64,000 nt of DNA from Cliona cf. orientalis. Taxonomy: Eukaryota > Porifera > Demospongiae > Clionaida > Clionaidae. The stretch spans positions 3,100,001 to 3,164,000 of the forward strand of contig OZ005695.1 in NCBI GenBank assembly GCA_963930775.1. Reading direction: 5' to 3'. The notes under the pieces were generated by a model, which worked only from the letters and a program-made list of their open reading frames with translations, was not told where the DNA came from and ran no database searches. This document shows positions 44,036 through 56,600 of this stretch, piece by piece (position 1 is the stretch's first letter; each line of letters begins with the position of its first letter). A program made the position numbers and the translations under genes.

Positions 44036-44983
44036 GACAGTTACAGAAATAAATCGAAAGGGAGTTCCTACAGCAGTGAAGAGGCAGCCAGTTGGGAGTG
44101 TCCATGCCTATTGGTCTGATGAAAGCGGTATGACATCCTCATGGTCACCTGGATAAGCAAAAGATTGTGAAGCTGAAGAATATACATGAAAGTTCTTAGC
44201 TTAACAAGGATGGGCACACACACTCTCATCACCCCATCTACATCCTAAAGCTAGCTGGAAGAGAAAAAATCCGGGCAGCCACCGGGAATCAAACCCAGGG
44301 CCACTGGCTTGAGCCACCAGCGCTCTACCACTGAGCTACGACCACCCTTAGGCACCCGAACTCCCCCCTTCCAGCTTTAAGGGCGAAAGTCAACCCTATA
44401 CCCAAACTACGTTCACGGAGTCTGCCGGGATAATTAAATCACCAAAGCACAGAGCCCCAACAATAGTAATTACATGAAAGTTCTTAGCTTAACAAGGATG
44501 GGCACACACACTCTCATCACCCCATCTACATCCTAAAGCTAGCTGGAAGAGAAAAAAATCCGGGCAGCCACCGGGAATCGAACCCAGGGCCACTGGCTTG
44601 TATATGTACGTATACTATGTGTAGGGGAAGTACATACATGTACACAAGTGATGCCTTTTCATAAAAATTAGTTTACATGTTACATGCACAATAATATTAT
44701 TCTACAATATACATGCCACATACATGTACATACACCACTCACATGTCCACTTATAATAGATCCAGCCAGATGAAGTTGTACCCAATAGAATCAATGGAAC
44801 AGTGATGATGTTGTTTGTCAATAAACTGGATCAGATTGGCAGCTATAGATTGTTATACACGAGTGCATGTGAAGTGGTGGAGGAAGATGCTCCAGGTCGC
44901 CATCAACTTTTTATATCATTTATAAGACGTCAGCATAACTTGCAAGGGCAGCGATCAATGAAATATCCCATCAGGCTCTGATA
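44036..44983 (+). CDS. Possible two-exon gene, unrecognised
   Basis: 44036-44129 (MTVTEINRKGVPTAV... ending HAYWSDES, then GTATGA) can be joined in phase 1 to a second exon beginning about 44771 after an AG. That exon reads on for about 70 codons to TGA at 44981-44983 (VPNRINGTVMMLFVNKLDQI; GRHQLFISFIRRQHN). The product, about 103 residues, is beta-rich and free of low complexity. I do not recognise it. The intron holds two tandem copies of a tRNA-related repeat. The start codon and upstream exons are uncertain. Confidence 0.4.
44147..44606. repeat. Tandem duplication of a tRNA-derived repeat
   Basis: ACATGAAAGTTCTTAGCTTAAC at 44147 starts again at 44473. The first unit is about 326 bases and contains the tRNA-like sequence. 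The second repeats the first 130 bases and stops inside the tRNA-like part (after CACTGGCTTG), where unrelated DNA begins. Confidence 0.8.
44271..44345 (-). tRNA. tRNA-like sequence, probably a SINE head or pseudogene
   Basis: The minus strand has a good A box (TAGCTCAGTGGTAGAGCG) and B box (GGGTTTGATTCCC). It has a pairable D-arm (GCTC/GAGC), a 5-bp anticodon stem (CTGGT/GCCAG) with a 7-base loop (GGCTCAA), a T-stem (CTGGG/CCCGG), and an acceptor stem made largely of wobble pairs. Position 33 is G instead of the universal T, so it is unlikely to be a working tRNA. A truncated second copy lies near 44570-44600. Confidence 0.5.
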
Positions 44984-45152
44984 TCAATAGCTTACCGAGG
45001 TCCATCACCGTCTTGGAATTGCTATAGAAGGGTTGCTATGGAGGAGGGGTGGAAATGGACTGACTGTTGTGTATGCAGTGATAGAACACCAGGAGATAAA
45101 GTGATGGCACGCCACTGCTGTAGTACCATTGTGCTACCTGCAGCACCAAGCC

Positions 45153-45398
45153 TAGCCTCGTTCCCAGACCCTTCAAGAGAAGGAGGAGAAAGTGCCTGGT
45201 ACATACTGCACGTGCATGCGCTGGGGTCTCTATAGTGACCGGTCGCGTTACCATAGTGATCATTTGCGGGTTCTGCATGACATACAGTATACAATAGTAT
45301 CCGATTAACCCACATTTTTCTAGGGTCCCTTGGCGCATGCACATGCAATGTGTACCAGGCCCTTTCTCCTCCTTTTGAAGGGCCTGGGTACGAGGCTA
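45153..45398. mobile_element. TAGCCTCG MITE with 9-bp TSD (Mutator-like)
   Basis: Inverted termini of about 65 bases (TAGCCTCGTTCCCAGACCC; mirrored GGGCCTGGGTACGAGGCTA) enclose a short unique centre. CACCAAGCC flanks it exactly (45144-45152, 45399-45407). A 9-bp duplication with long TIRs points to a Mutator-like non-autonomous element. Confidence 0.82.
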
Positions 45399-46057
45399 CA
45401 CCAAGCCCTCCCTCTACCAGGGTTTGAGGCCTATCACACTCAAAGGAACTATTATAGCTACTTAGCCACGTTATTACTAGTCTAGCTAGCTACATCACAA
45501 CAAGAATTCATACCATGCATTCTCGATTTATGATCAAACTAGCTTACCTTCCATTGGCTTTTCTCATTACAAACTAGAGGATCGCTTCAGTTGACGACCA
45601 TCGGTACCGTTCTTTTTGCCCAATGTTGCTTCCAAGCCTTTCCATAGGCTTCGTTCTCTCCTCCTTTCACCGCTATGAGCAACGGAACACGTCTACCACG
45701 CCAACGAACTTGACCTCATTCTCCTAGGTGCCACCTCAGAGCTCGTTTATTGCATTTTTCAATTTAGGTGGGCGTTACCGTACGCGGAACGTCACAGCAT
45801 GCGATCGATAATGTACTGGCGCTATGCACGTACGTATAAACGGGGACTTTCCCCATGGCTCTGCCACAACAAACACGGCGTTTTCTAAGATATGAAAGTG
45901 AAATTTAAAGTTTTGATACATTTTATTTTCTTTATTTCTTCCATTCTTCACCTGCATATAAAAATTATTGCATAATATCGTTCCATAGGCCCCAAGAATT
46001 ATTTATTTATATTACATTACATTACATTACATTACTCATACGGAAATTCTTTTATCT

Positions 46058-46495
46058 TAGTGTGTAACTACTTAGTGTTTAGTGTTTAGTGTTTAACAAG
46101 GGGACCACACACTAAGCAGAAAAAAAGATCCGAAAACCACCACATAGTCGAACTGCATGCATAGTAGAGCCATACAATGCAAGCAGGTATCAAAATAGCC
46201 ATATGCACAATATTTGGTAAAGGGTCGTCAACGTACCCCGCGCGCCCGTTATTTTTTTTTCTGCGTGCCCGTAATTTTTTTATGGGCAAACATTGCAAAT
46301 GTATGGCTTCCTAGGAAACTTCAAAGGGCCGTAACTTTAATTCTAAGGCGTAAATCAAAATTCCGCTTCATTTAAATTTGCAGGTGCGATCCATTCTGCG
46401 TGCTCATATAAAAATTTTGTCATGAACTGCTTCCCTGAGTCTCAAACATTAATTATTTATATTAATTTTTTTCTTTTTTTCTACTTAGTGTGTAA
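46058..46495. repeat. Interspersed repeat S, copy 2
   Basis: Aligned with 43199-43630 over most of its length. It starts in a CTTAGTGTGTAACTACTTAGTG region with TTAGTGT repeats and ends CTACTTAGTGTGTAA plus a T-run. Confidence 0.7.
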
Positions 46496-46844
46496 TTTTT
46501 TTTTTTTTTTGTCTATAATACTTCTTGCATAGCAAAGGATGCACAATAGCTGACACAAAAAATAGCTAATCGTGTGTACACCCCATAAATGAGCTGAGGA
46601 AGATGAATATTACCGTATTTCTTCTAAAAATTCGGCATGAAAATAATAATTGGGGCGAGCCGAAGCGAGCCCCACACAGGTGATACCAATCGAGATTTTC
46701 CGTATGTGTATATAATGATTCGTATATAATAGGGATCGACTAAGTTCACCCTGTTTGAAACGGTTATGTCATTGGTCCCACCCACTAGCACTTTACGCGG
46801 CGCAGCGCATCGTTGGCCTCGTCCGCTAGTACTTGCACTCGAAC

Positions 46845-47189
46845 CAGGGGCGTAGCCAGGATTTTAGGTAAGGGGGTGCTGGACTACGCGCGCGAAGCGC
46901 GCGCGCAAAATTTTAAGCCACGCCCACTTATTAACCGTCAAGGTCGAAGTTCAAATTGTCAAAGAGAACGCTGTCTGAATGTAGCTAGCGAGCTAGCTCA
47001 AGGTTTTCGGCCAGATCTTGGGATAAGATAAGTTTCTAACTGTCTTCTAAGCTGTTTTTTTTGTAGTAGATGATAGTTTAAAGTAGCCAAGGGGGTGCTG
47101 GATGAGGCTATTCTATGGACTATATGAACTAGGCCAAGAGCAGAGGGGGGTGCTCGAGCCCCCTGAGCACCCCCCTGCCTACGCCACTG
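46845..47189. mobile_element. CAGGGGCGTAGCC MITE with 5-bp TSD
   Basis: Begins CAGGGGCGTAGCCAGGATTT and ends CCCTGCCTACGCCACTG. CGAAC flanks both ends (46840-46844, 47190-47194). It holds the CGCGCGAAGCGCGCGCG palindrome and AAGCCACGCCCA shared with other copies. Confidence 0.78.
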
Positions 47190-47282
47190 CGAACTCTAAA
47201 CCACCCATTATTAAAAATTAATCTCAGCATGAAGCTAAAGCTAGAGGTTACGTATCTGTCTGTTTGTACCATGGCCTGAAGG

Positions 47283-47857
47283 TAGTCTCGTGACCCAGCC
47301 CCCTGAACGCACGCGAAAAGGGGTCTGGTAACATTGTGTACAACGAGTTGTCGCAGCGGAATGCAATAATTGCGTACTTGCGGTTTCGCATTTTAAATTC
47401 GAAAACTATTCTACTTTCTGCTGGCCAAAACGACCTGTTTTACGATCGCTATCGTTTCTACGATAGTTTCGTTGCCTCTATCACTCACCATTTCGAAGTA
47501 AATCTTCAGAGTTCGAGCGGTCTCTCGTTTGAATTTGAAACTAGGCTACAGTCAGCTTTTTGCGTCCAGGACTGTTCTATTTTTACTTGCCATCAGTCCT
47601 TCGGATCGTTTTGTCGTCTTTGCCGCACACACTTCTCGAGTAGGTCAGTAGATCTTCGGTGCTGGTGGAGCACGAGCTCAAGAGAAAAAAAAGACGCATA
47701 TGTTTATAATACGCGAATATATAATTATAGCGATTTGATTGCAAATGGAGCGATCTGATTGGTCGCGCCACATTCCAGAGTTTGGGACAACTCGTTATGC
47801 ACAATGTTGCCAGACCCCTTTTTCGCGTGCGTTTAAGGGGGCTGGGCTACGAGACTA
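47283..47857. mobile_element. TAGTCTCG element with 70-bp TIRs and 10-bp TSD
   Basis: TAGTCTCGTGACCCAGCCCC at the left and GGGGGCTGGGCTACGAGACTA at the right start TIRs of about 70 bases. GGCCTGAAGG flanks the unit on both sides (47273-47282, 47858-47867). The 140-codon frame inside (47336-47758) has no family resemblance and overlaps the TIRs. Mutator-like by duplication length. Confidence 0.82.
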
Positions 47858-47966
47858 GGCCTGAAGGCTGAAGAATACGTAGGAGGAGCTTGGATTGTTC
47901 CATGTAGCAGACCTACTGCAAAGGTACCGTACGTGCCCTCGTTAGCCTCGTACCCAGGCTCAAGAG

Positions 47967-48397
47967 CAGGGGCGGATCTAGGATTTTTAGTATGGTGGGG
48001 TTGTAGATATAATTGCGCGCGAAGCGCGCGAAAATTTTGGCGACCACGCCCAGTTTTAATGAGCCACGCCTACTTTTAATCATCTTCTCGCGACCCAGAG
48101 TGGTACTGTAACACTGTAGGTATAGAGCTTTACCACGCCTAGCACCACAGCTGACTCTTGTGGTCTACAGTAGATTATTCATAGCTGAAGCCATGTTCAG
48201 GGTGTACCACTAACCACTGTGCACCACCTGTTGGTTTGAGGCCAATTATGTACTACACAGCTTGTCTGCTGCTAACCATACAGTGGCAACTACTGTGCCA
48301 AGCTATAGTAAGCCTTGTATATAAGTGGGAGGGGCTGCTCAAAATCGTTTGGGGGGTTGCAACCCCCTGAACCCCCCCCCCCCTAGATCCGCCCCTG
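47967..48397. mobile_element. CAGGGGCGGATC MITE with 5-bp TSD
   Basis: CAGGGGCGGATCTAGGA and CCTAGATCCGCCCCTG are inverted ends. AAGAG lies on both sides (47962-47966, 48398-48402). The internal GCGCGCGAAGCGCGCG and the GGGGGGTTGCAACCCCC palindromes mark the family. Confidence 0.8.
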
Positions 48398-48611
48398 AAG
48401 AGCTGAGTCATCTTTATTAAAATTAATAGTGAAGGGTACTTGTAGAGGTGCAGATTCTACAGTAGCAGCTTGCTCTCTTAGTCAAATGAATGCCTAGTTG
48501 ATAAATCAATGGTGAAAATTACTAATAACTTATTAGCTTTGTAGTCCACAAATACACAATTGCATATCAACATCCAGCTCTCCCTTGTGTACACATCTTC
48601 ACTGTACAAAA

Positions 48612-49146
48612 CTATGGTACACACGTACCAAGAGTATATAATAGAGAGGGAGGGAGAGTATCCTACTTCACTATGGGCCTGTGTTACAACCCTTTACGGG
48701 GGTCATGACCTTTGTAATGATATTCACATACAAAGTGGTTTCACAGATTGTCCTATAACATCACATACTGTGCTTTGCAAGTCAGTTGTCCAGTGGAAAG
48801 GGTAAATAGGCAGTGGCTCTCAAGTACTTAATTCAGTTATACTATTAGTCATGAAGGCTTTCAGTTAATTATATAGTGACAGAGACAGGTGCCATTCCCC
48901 AATTTCCTAGACAACTGACCTGCAAAGCACAATAGCAGCTGCATCAACCTGCATTAGTGCTCTACAGTACACGAGGTTTAGCTACATGCCCACAAACGGC
49001 TAGTACTGAGGCCTCAAGCCTGTGAATATCATTACAAAGGTCATGACTCCCGTAAAGGGTTGCAACACAGGCCCATACATAGTGAAGTAGGATACTCTCC
49101 CTCCCTCTCTATTATATACTCTTGACACGTACGGTAGACCATCAAA
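48612..49146. mobile_element. Foldback element with about 200-base arms
   Basis: The sequence from ACACGTACCAAGAGTATATAATAG to GACTTGCAAAGCAC is repeated inverted. The right arm (about 48895-49146) carries an extra 90 bases (48929-49020). The innermost part (48826-48892) is unique. The arms differ by a few percent. No TSD could be fixed. Confidence 0.65.
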
Positions 49147-50601
49147 ACCTAGGTCAATTCACAAGGCTAGGTCTGGAAATACATTGTCGGTGGAAAAGAG
49201 AATAATATTATTATCAGTACAGACACACAAATTAAAATAATGCAAAAACACAGTATAAAATAGAAAATAATGTTCACTCTTTGCCAAATACGTCCTGTAC
49301 AAAGGGGAAATATTAATACAGAATTCAATGTTTGCTTATGGAAGGTGCGTTAAACTAAAACATTGGGAACTGAGGACAAACATTCTGAATAGCCAATTGC
49401 TATAATTTATACATATGTACAACAATGTATGCACACACACACACACACGTACACAAATACATACATACAGTTATTATCCAATTACAGAGTACCTAAAGTG
49501 GTCAGAAATGGTACTAAGCCAATCAAATATATATACTGCTACTGTTCAGTAGATATGTGAAGGGCTATATTATGAGAGGGGATTGGAGTCGTACATGTAT
49601 ATGTACATGTAGCCCGTGTACTTACGTTTTCTAATAACATGGGTACGTTTTCCATAATGTACGATCGTGTTTAGCCACGCCCACCAGTGGGACTCCACCC
49701 AATCATTTTCGATGAATCGGACGCAAATAGAGGATGACTACTGGCTAGCTCCACTTATAAGCTAAAGAAAGTTGTAGGAAGCATGGAATCATTTAGTATA
49801 TTATGGCCTACCATGACTGTGATTCCGACCAAACTCATCTAAACCGCATGTCCGGGATTCGACGATATCCGATGATTGGTAAATTACTCTAGTGTACAAT
49901 ATTAGTGTGAATTTACCCTTCTTTTTGCTTACAGGCATAATAGTTATAGTATGTAGCAATTTTTGTTGAAAGTTTATAATATTATGTTCTCGTATACACA
50001 ATGCACTGTATGGACACTAGAGAATAATTATAGTGATTAGTTGTGTGAGTTTTGAAACACCAATAATCTCTGATTCAGAATTAGCTATTTTAGCAACATT
50101 ATGATCTTTATTAAGTTCATTAATTTATCTTGAGGATTTAATATTCAATATCATAGGATCAGCACTAGCCTAGCTACAAGCACACAAAGACAGGTCTAAG
50201 ATCTATAGATTTCCTCCAATAGATGGCTATTGCATGACTTTTGACTTCGAAGTCTGCAATGATGAGCCTCCCTCAAGCACTGTTGCAGGGCATTCTCAGC
50301 CCTCGATAGTGTCATGCAATGATCCAGAAGTTTGCAGACTTTGTGCTCAGTATGGACAACTTTATAATTCATAATGTACACCTGAATTATTATTATTTTT
50401 TTTACAATGAATGGTAATTTTAATTTTAATCCACTATTATGATATTATAATCGTGTAAATATAATGGTGTAATAATTATTATAGTTGGATAATTAATAAA
50501 GGTTGTTATATCATTGAATTACATAGCTTATGCATGGCTGGTATACAATCATAGTAACTTCTCTGTTAGCCAGTTTATATTAATGATACTGCTGTGTGTT
50601 T

Positions 50602-53600
50602 TTATGAAGCCCAGGCTGCCAATTCTCTCAAATCATCATCCTCTTCTTGAACAACCATGTTTGTAGGTTTGGCTGTGGCTGAGAGGGCCCGTGGAGGAAG
50701 GGAGGGAAGGAGGGAGAGAGAAGGAGGGATTGGAGTGCATGTATATATAATGAGACAGAAAAAGGGAAAAAGAGGTGCTATACCTGATGCTTAACAGCAA
50801 AGAAGCCACAATGTCATTAGTATAATAATATATATCACTGGATACTTACGGACTTCAGGAAGCTCATCTATAGGGTCTCCAAGGTCCAGAGCTTTGGACG
50901 GCTCACCAACCTCAAGTAAGTCAGTCTCTAGCTCAAATTCCTCCAGTTCTGCCAACAATTCATCCTGTATGCATAATGATTGCGTTTATTAATACTATAA
51001 TTATATCCGTGATTATTGTTGCATACATTCTCTGTATATAATGTATTACTATTAGGCCAAGCAAAATTGATTATTAGTTTCTCATCCTATGTTCAGGAAT
51101 TTTCCCAGGCGGGAGGGTGGCTTTTTATTTTATTTTTTGTCATGAATATCATTAAATGTCATCAAGAATTTCATTAAAGAATTGGCGCGTCTATGACGTA
51201 ATGCCTCGTGCATTTTTTAATGATAGTTTAAATTAATGATATTCATGAATTAAAATGTGGTCAGGCGGAGGAAAAACTAGAGGCGGGCGGGGATGAGAAA
51301 CTAATATTCAATTTTATTTGGCCTTATTCAGGCTCATTATCGCTCATAGCTGATCATTTGGTTTCATATAATATACTAGCAAAATTTAATTGATCCAGTC
51401 TCCATAAGGACAACCCTATAATTATCATAACTGCATGAGAATGCCACTAGCTATAATCTGGGAACAGGCATTTAACAGCAGTGCTGATAACTGCTCCCAT
51501 GCAGGGAATTTTCTTAAGCTTGAGTAGGTATGAACGTGACACTATCATGTTTTCTTGGTGGAGTAGCTCTATTATATTGGAGAATAAGCTAGAATATCAT
51601 TATACTAAGATTATAGTTGTCCGTCCATCTGTCTGTCCATCTGTCCGCTACGGAAGGTCAGCAGAAACTATTTGACTTCGAGACTCCAGTGGCTGTATCT
51701 CGGGCCGTGGAACGTAGGAAGTTAGAACTACATGATCTCTGTGAACGGCAGTCATGGCACTAGCTACAGGCACAAACGCTAGCTTCTTGGACAGACCATA
51801 CAAAAAAACTGGTGATAATGGACACTTACATGTAGTGGGCTGCAGATAGCTAAGCAGCTTGATTCTATTGTAGTAGGCATCATCATTCAGGTAGCATGCA
51901 GATTTTGCTCTTTGCTTCTTGGCTTCACATATGCCATTGGAGAGACAGCGAGCAAACTAATGTGCTTCTTGGCCAACTGATGTAGTAAGTGCGCATGTGC
52001 GACAATGCTACACATGTAGAGCATCATCATCGTGCTGTTTACATAATCAATGCCCTATAAGCACACAGACTCTCCTTTTAATATTATGACCTCTTCTTAG
52101 CAGCAAGGTCTGCCCCTTTACAGCTGTGCTTACATGATATTGCATGCAGTGGGTGTAGCTACATGATGGAATAATACAGAACCAGTGCGAGCGAAGAGAG
52201 CCCCCTGCTTATAATAATTATTATTATATTATTACATGTGAAAATTAATGCAATCATAATAAATTATTATAGTCTAAGTGTAATGGTAATGGTTAATTAT
52301 GAGAGACATCAATACATGTGCTTTATGCATGCCATGTAATGTGTATGATAAGGGCATTCATTTTAACTCACTTCATCAAAATCTTGTATACCGATTGGTT
52401 GAGTGACAATCTTGGTGAACTCCTCTGCTATTTCATTCTGCTCCTGAATGCCTTCCATCATGTCTTCAACATCATTGAGATTCCTGCATGATGGGTATAT
52501 AGATGAAATAGTATAATGATTATCAGTGGCGTAGCCAGGGGTGGGCCTAGTAGGGCCAGGCCCGACCAACTTTGCTGCAGTAAAACACTTGATACTGAAC
52601 ACTTATGATCCATGCAAACAGATGATCTGATTTTTTTATTGAAAGAGCCGTAATTTTCCTTGAAATCTAAGAGAAAATAACAGAAACAGCCCACATTGTA
52701 CTTTAGCAGAGTACTTGATAGAGAATCAGCTGAGTTAATTGGGGGTGTGGTGGAATTTAATGCCACAAGTGCACGTGACCACTTACCATACTTGTGCTCT
52801 AACAAATTCCTATGTCTAGCTACGCCACTGATGATTATTGTATTTATGGGGGATTATAATTATAGCTAAACTTGTGATGATAAACTCAATGACAACTATC
52901 TACAATGTAAGAGCTCTATAGAGCACCTAGCTATCCCACATGCACCAATAACTTACTAACAGATGCTCAGTGTTTGTAACGTCCGTGGACTGTGCGAAAA
53001 GTAAGATTCAAGCATACTGAAGCTGGGGTTTTAATTTATGCCGATTCCTATACAGACCAGCTGCTTTATGAGTTGCTCAGATGGCTAGATCTCTCAAAGT
53101 GCCGATCTTGTGTGGACAACAGTAGCAGACATGCAAACTGATTGCTTTAAATTTTAGCCCTTATTGCACATACACACAGGGTAATACAGTATCATTCACC
53201 ATCATAGTAATTTTGTTGCATAAGTAGCAGTAGCCGATACCTGGTAATTTAAACATTGAACAGGCTACCCATTACTATCTCCAATACTTTGTCTATATAT
53301 ACCTATTATTATTGTATGCTTACAAATGCTGGTGAGCAGCCTTAAGTGCCTTGGCAGCAAAGCTCATGCTCTTCAGCACTTCAGTATTGGTCTGAGCATC
53401 CTCCAGAGCTTCTCTCTGAAACTCGATGGTAGAGAGGGTGCCATCGATCTGCCCCAGTTGCTTCTCTAGACGCTTCTTTCTCTTCAGAGCCATAAGAGCG
53501 GCTACAGATGAGCACATGCAATGCATAATTCTCATGCATACTGTTCTCATTATGATTATTATTGCTTGTGATAAACTTAATGTCACTCTGTCGTGCACAC

Positions 53601-56600
53601 ACCTCATTTCTTTCAATCTTCACACATCAAGCTCTTGCAAGCATGCAGGGAATAATTATTTCTTATATAAATCTTGCTGAAAATCCCCTAAGTGTTTGCT
53701 CATAATGCATGATCTGATTCAGTGGCATGCACACTCGAGATCAATCCTGATTCAGAATAGCCATTAGCTACTGTAGTAGCAACACATGCAGTTTAGTAAA
53801 ATTGCCAGCATCACAGGGCCAGGCTTGGCATGCTTGCCATGTGTGCAAGTGTTATAATATGCTGGCATAATGTCATAACATTTGCAAATTATACTCTGTG
53901 AAGTTCTATAATTATTACCTATTACAGTGCTATGTCGAATGTTATAAATACTAGGAGAGGTTTAAAATCTATGATATTACACCAAAATTTATGTAATACA
54001 AATTTTAATAAATCAATAGCTACAAAAAATAATAATTTTGTCTGTGTCAATAAGATCTTGCAATAATATCCTTTGCTGCCTGCATGCATTAATATTATTG
54101 CAGTGGACTTGTACATGTACACACTGTTAAAAATAGGGTGTTGTAGTGACACCCCATGTATACGAAAAAGGTGGTGGGGTGCTGTTGCAACACCCCATGC
54201 ATGAGAGGGGTGCTGACAGTACACCATCAAGGGGTGCTGGACATCAGTTTGTGCGATAGGGGTGGGGCTACCACTCGATTACGTCATCTAAAGTAGCGCG
54301 CGCATGCGCACTATTAGAGCAGCTGCTTTTCTGGTTTGAAAATTTCACAAGTCTCTCTTGCGTTGTCGACTGTCGTGGCCATCATGGCTATCTCAGATGA
54401 GCTGGGTGTCTCTTCAACAGTTACAGTAAGTGAAGTAAGTACTTTTTAGCGTCAGCATAAGTTAGGTAGGTGCCTTTTAGTACACTCTTGCATGAAGTGT
54501 AAATACTCGAGTGTGTTCACTGTAATAAAAGCCTGTAAGCCTTACACATTAGTGTATACTTAATCTAGTTACGTTGCCTATGCTCTTTATGGTCGCTGTA
54601 CAGACTGTACTAGCTAGCCCATGCCTATATTCAGTAAGTGTGTACTACATGCTCCAATTAATGCACACCCGCTATTTGTTCTTAATTGTTGGTTCTCTTT
54701 CCAGCCTCTCTCTCACTACCTTTCTAACAAGACTTAATTTGATGCCATAGTCACTACACCACTGAGATGGTAAATAGTTTGTGTAAGGGGCCTTGTCCAA
54801 AGTCCTTGTGGAAAAATTAACGTCATTATGACGTTAACATTTTACCCCCCTCCCCCCCCCCCCCTCTTAACGTCACAGCATTTCAGCATAGATTCAGTAC
54901 TGAAACTCTGATTCTGCTCTATTTAGCCTACACAGTCGATATTCACTTGTATTCTACAGTGCTAGCTATGTCTTCATGGATTCATTGCATACCTGTGCTT
55001 CTTTAACAGTTTCTTGCTTGCCTGTAGCTACATGCACACTTTCAGCTAGGTAGTGCCGTCACAAAAATGTAAATTTTGACACTGCTGGAGGTGTGCCCAG
55101 ACTTGTTCAACCACAAGAATGCATAATCACAACTAAAGCTAAAATCTGCTGACAATGCAGTTGTAAAACGTCATGGACCAAGACCCCCTCCCCCCTAACG
55201 TCATAATGACGTTAATTTTTCCACAAGGACTTTGGACAAGCCCCCTAATAGTTGTAGGCTTCTCACTCGTTTTCTCTCTCCCTCCATCCCACAAAAAATA
55301 ATTACTCCTTACTCTGATAATATGTCTACTGCATGGTGATCATCTATGTATTTACTCATAGTTGTTACTACAGCTGCTGATAATGACTTCACATGATACT
55401 TCACTGTATTGGTAAGCTGTTAAGTATCACTGAGTGTTTCTCTATCTCTTCTCTCCCTCTATCTGTCACTTCTCTTCCTCCTCCCCCCCCCCCCCCCCCC
55501 ACACTCACACACAAATTACTCCTTACCGGCATGCATCGCGGGTCAAAGGAGCTTGAGGGCATGCTGCTATCTAGCCAAACAAAATTAATATGTCTACTGG
55601 CAGTCATCTATGTATTTACTCATAGTTGTTGTCGTCATTTTATATTTTCCACTACAGCTGCTGCTGACTAGTAATGACTTCACATGATAGCTATTTCACT
55701 TCACCGCATTGGTAAGCTGCGTATAAAGTTTCTCTGTCTCTTCTCTCTCTCTCTCTCTCTCTTCTCTATCTCTCTCTGCCATGTGTCATTGTCGTTATTA
55801 TGCACAGAATTATTTGTGGATCAAGTCAAGTTCTCTCGATACTAGCGGACCGGTGTTTCTCTTGGAGTCCTTTCTCTGTCACTCACATCAAATTGGTAAG
55901 CACCCACCCATTGTCTAAACAAGTCCGAGGATGTGGTGAGACTGGCTTGCACACACTACAAGATCCAAATTACACAGCTACTTAGTGGTTTACACTAGTA
56001 CAATCATGGTACTGTGGAGCTTAGCCCATGATGTCACATGCAGTGCATGTACCACCTTGAACACATGGTACTATCACTACTATGCGATATTGATGTCTTA
56101 AGTATCTGCTTCCCCCCCCCCCCCCCCCCCCCCGAGTAAGGTGCACCACTCAGGGGTGCTTACTACGGTATTTTATACACTCTAATTCTCTCTTTCTGAT
56201 CACAGATGCAAGGCTACAATATGATGGCTACCTCAAGCTGCTTCGATCATCACATAGGTAAGCAACTGGCTAAATAATATTATGGAGGTATTATGCATGA
56301 CATCACACTGACCTTTAACCCGGCCAGCTGTCTGTATACAACATCAATATGAGAAAATGCCCAGATTCTGATCCAAATGGCATATGTCCTCATCTTTGCT
56401 TCGCTCGATAGTAGCTCTGATTTGCCCCCAGTTGGTGCGGCTCAGTATGACAGGGGCTATCGTTACCATGGACATGCCCACAATCTTAATTACTTCTGTG
56501 CGACCCCTCTATTCCTTTCCTCACCCCTTCCTCTCACTAATGCATGAGCATGACATTGTACATTAATTTTATGTCTCTGCCATTACTGCCTTTCTTTCTC

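Larger units (their letters stand above)
44984..50601. other. Transposon-rich intergenic region
   Basis: No gene is supported. It contains several inverted-repeat elements (45153-45398, 46845-47189, 47283-47857, 47967-48397, 48612-49146), repeat S copy 2 (46058-46495), an (ATTAC)n microsatellite (46008-46034), and CA repeats (49432-49449). Stretches 45410-46000 and 49150-50600 show nothing recognisable beyond AT-rich DNA. Confidence 0.55.

Noticed and set aside
44271..44345. Functional tRNA gene
   Set aside because: G at position 33, a mostly wobble acceptor stem and a duplicated repeat context argue for a tRNA-derived repeat.
47336..47758. 140-codon open frame
   Set aside because: It begins in the TIR of a TAGTCTCG element, has no family resemblance, and follows the repeat's composition.
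51615..51780. Coding or SINE-like segment with GTCTGTCCATCTGTCC
   Set aside because: Short degenerate CTGTC repeat followed by unique DNA; no second copy in the window and no frame.
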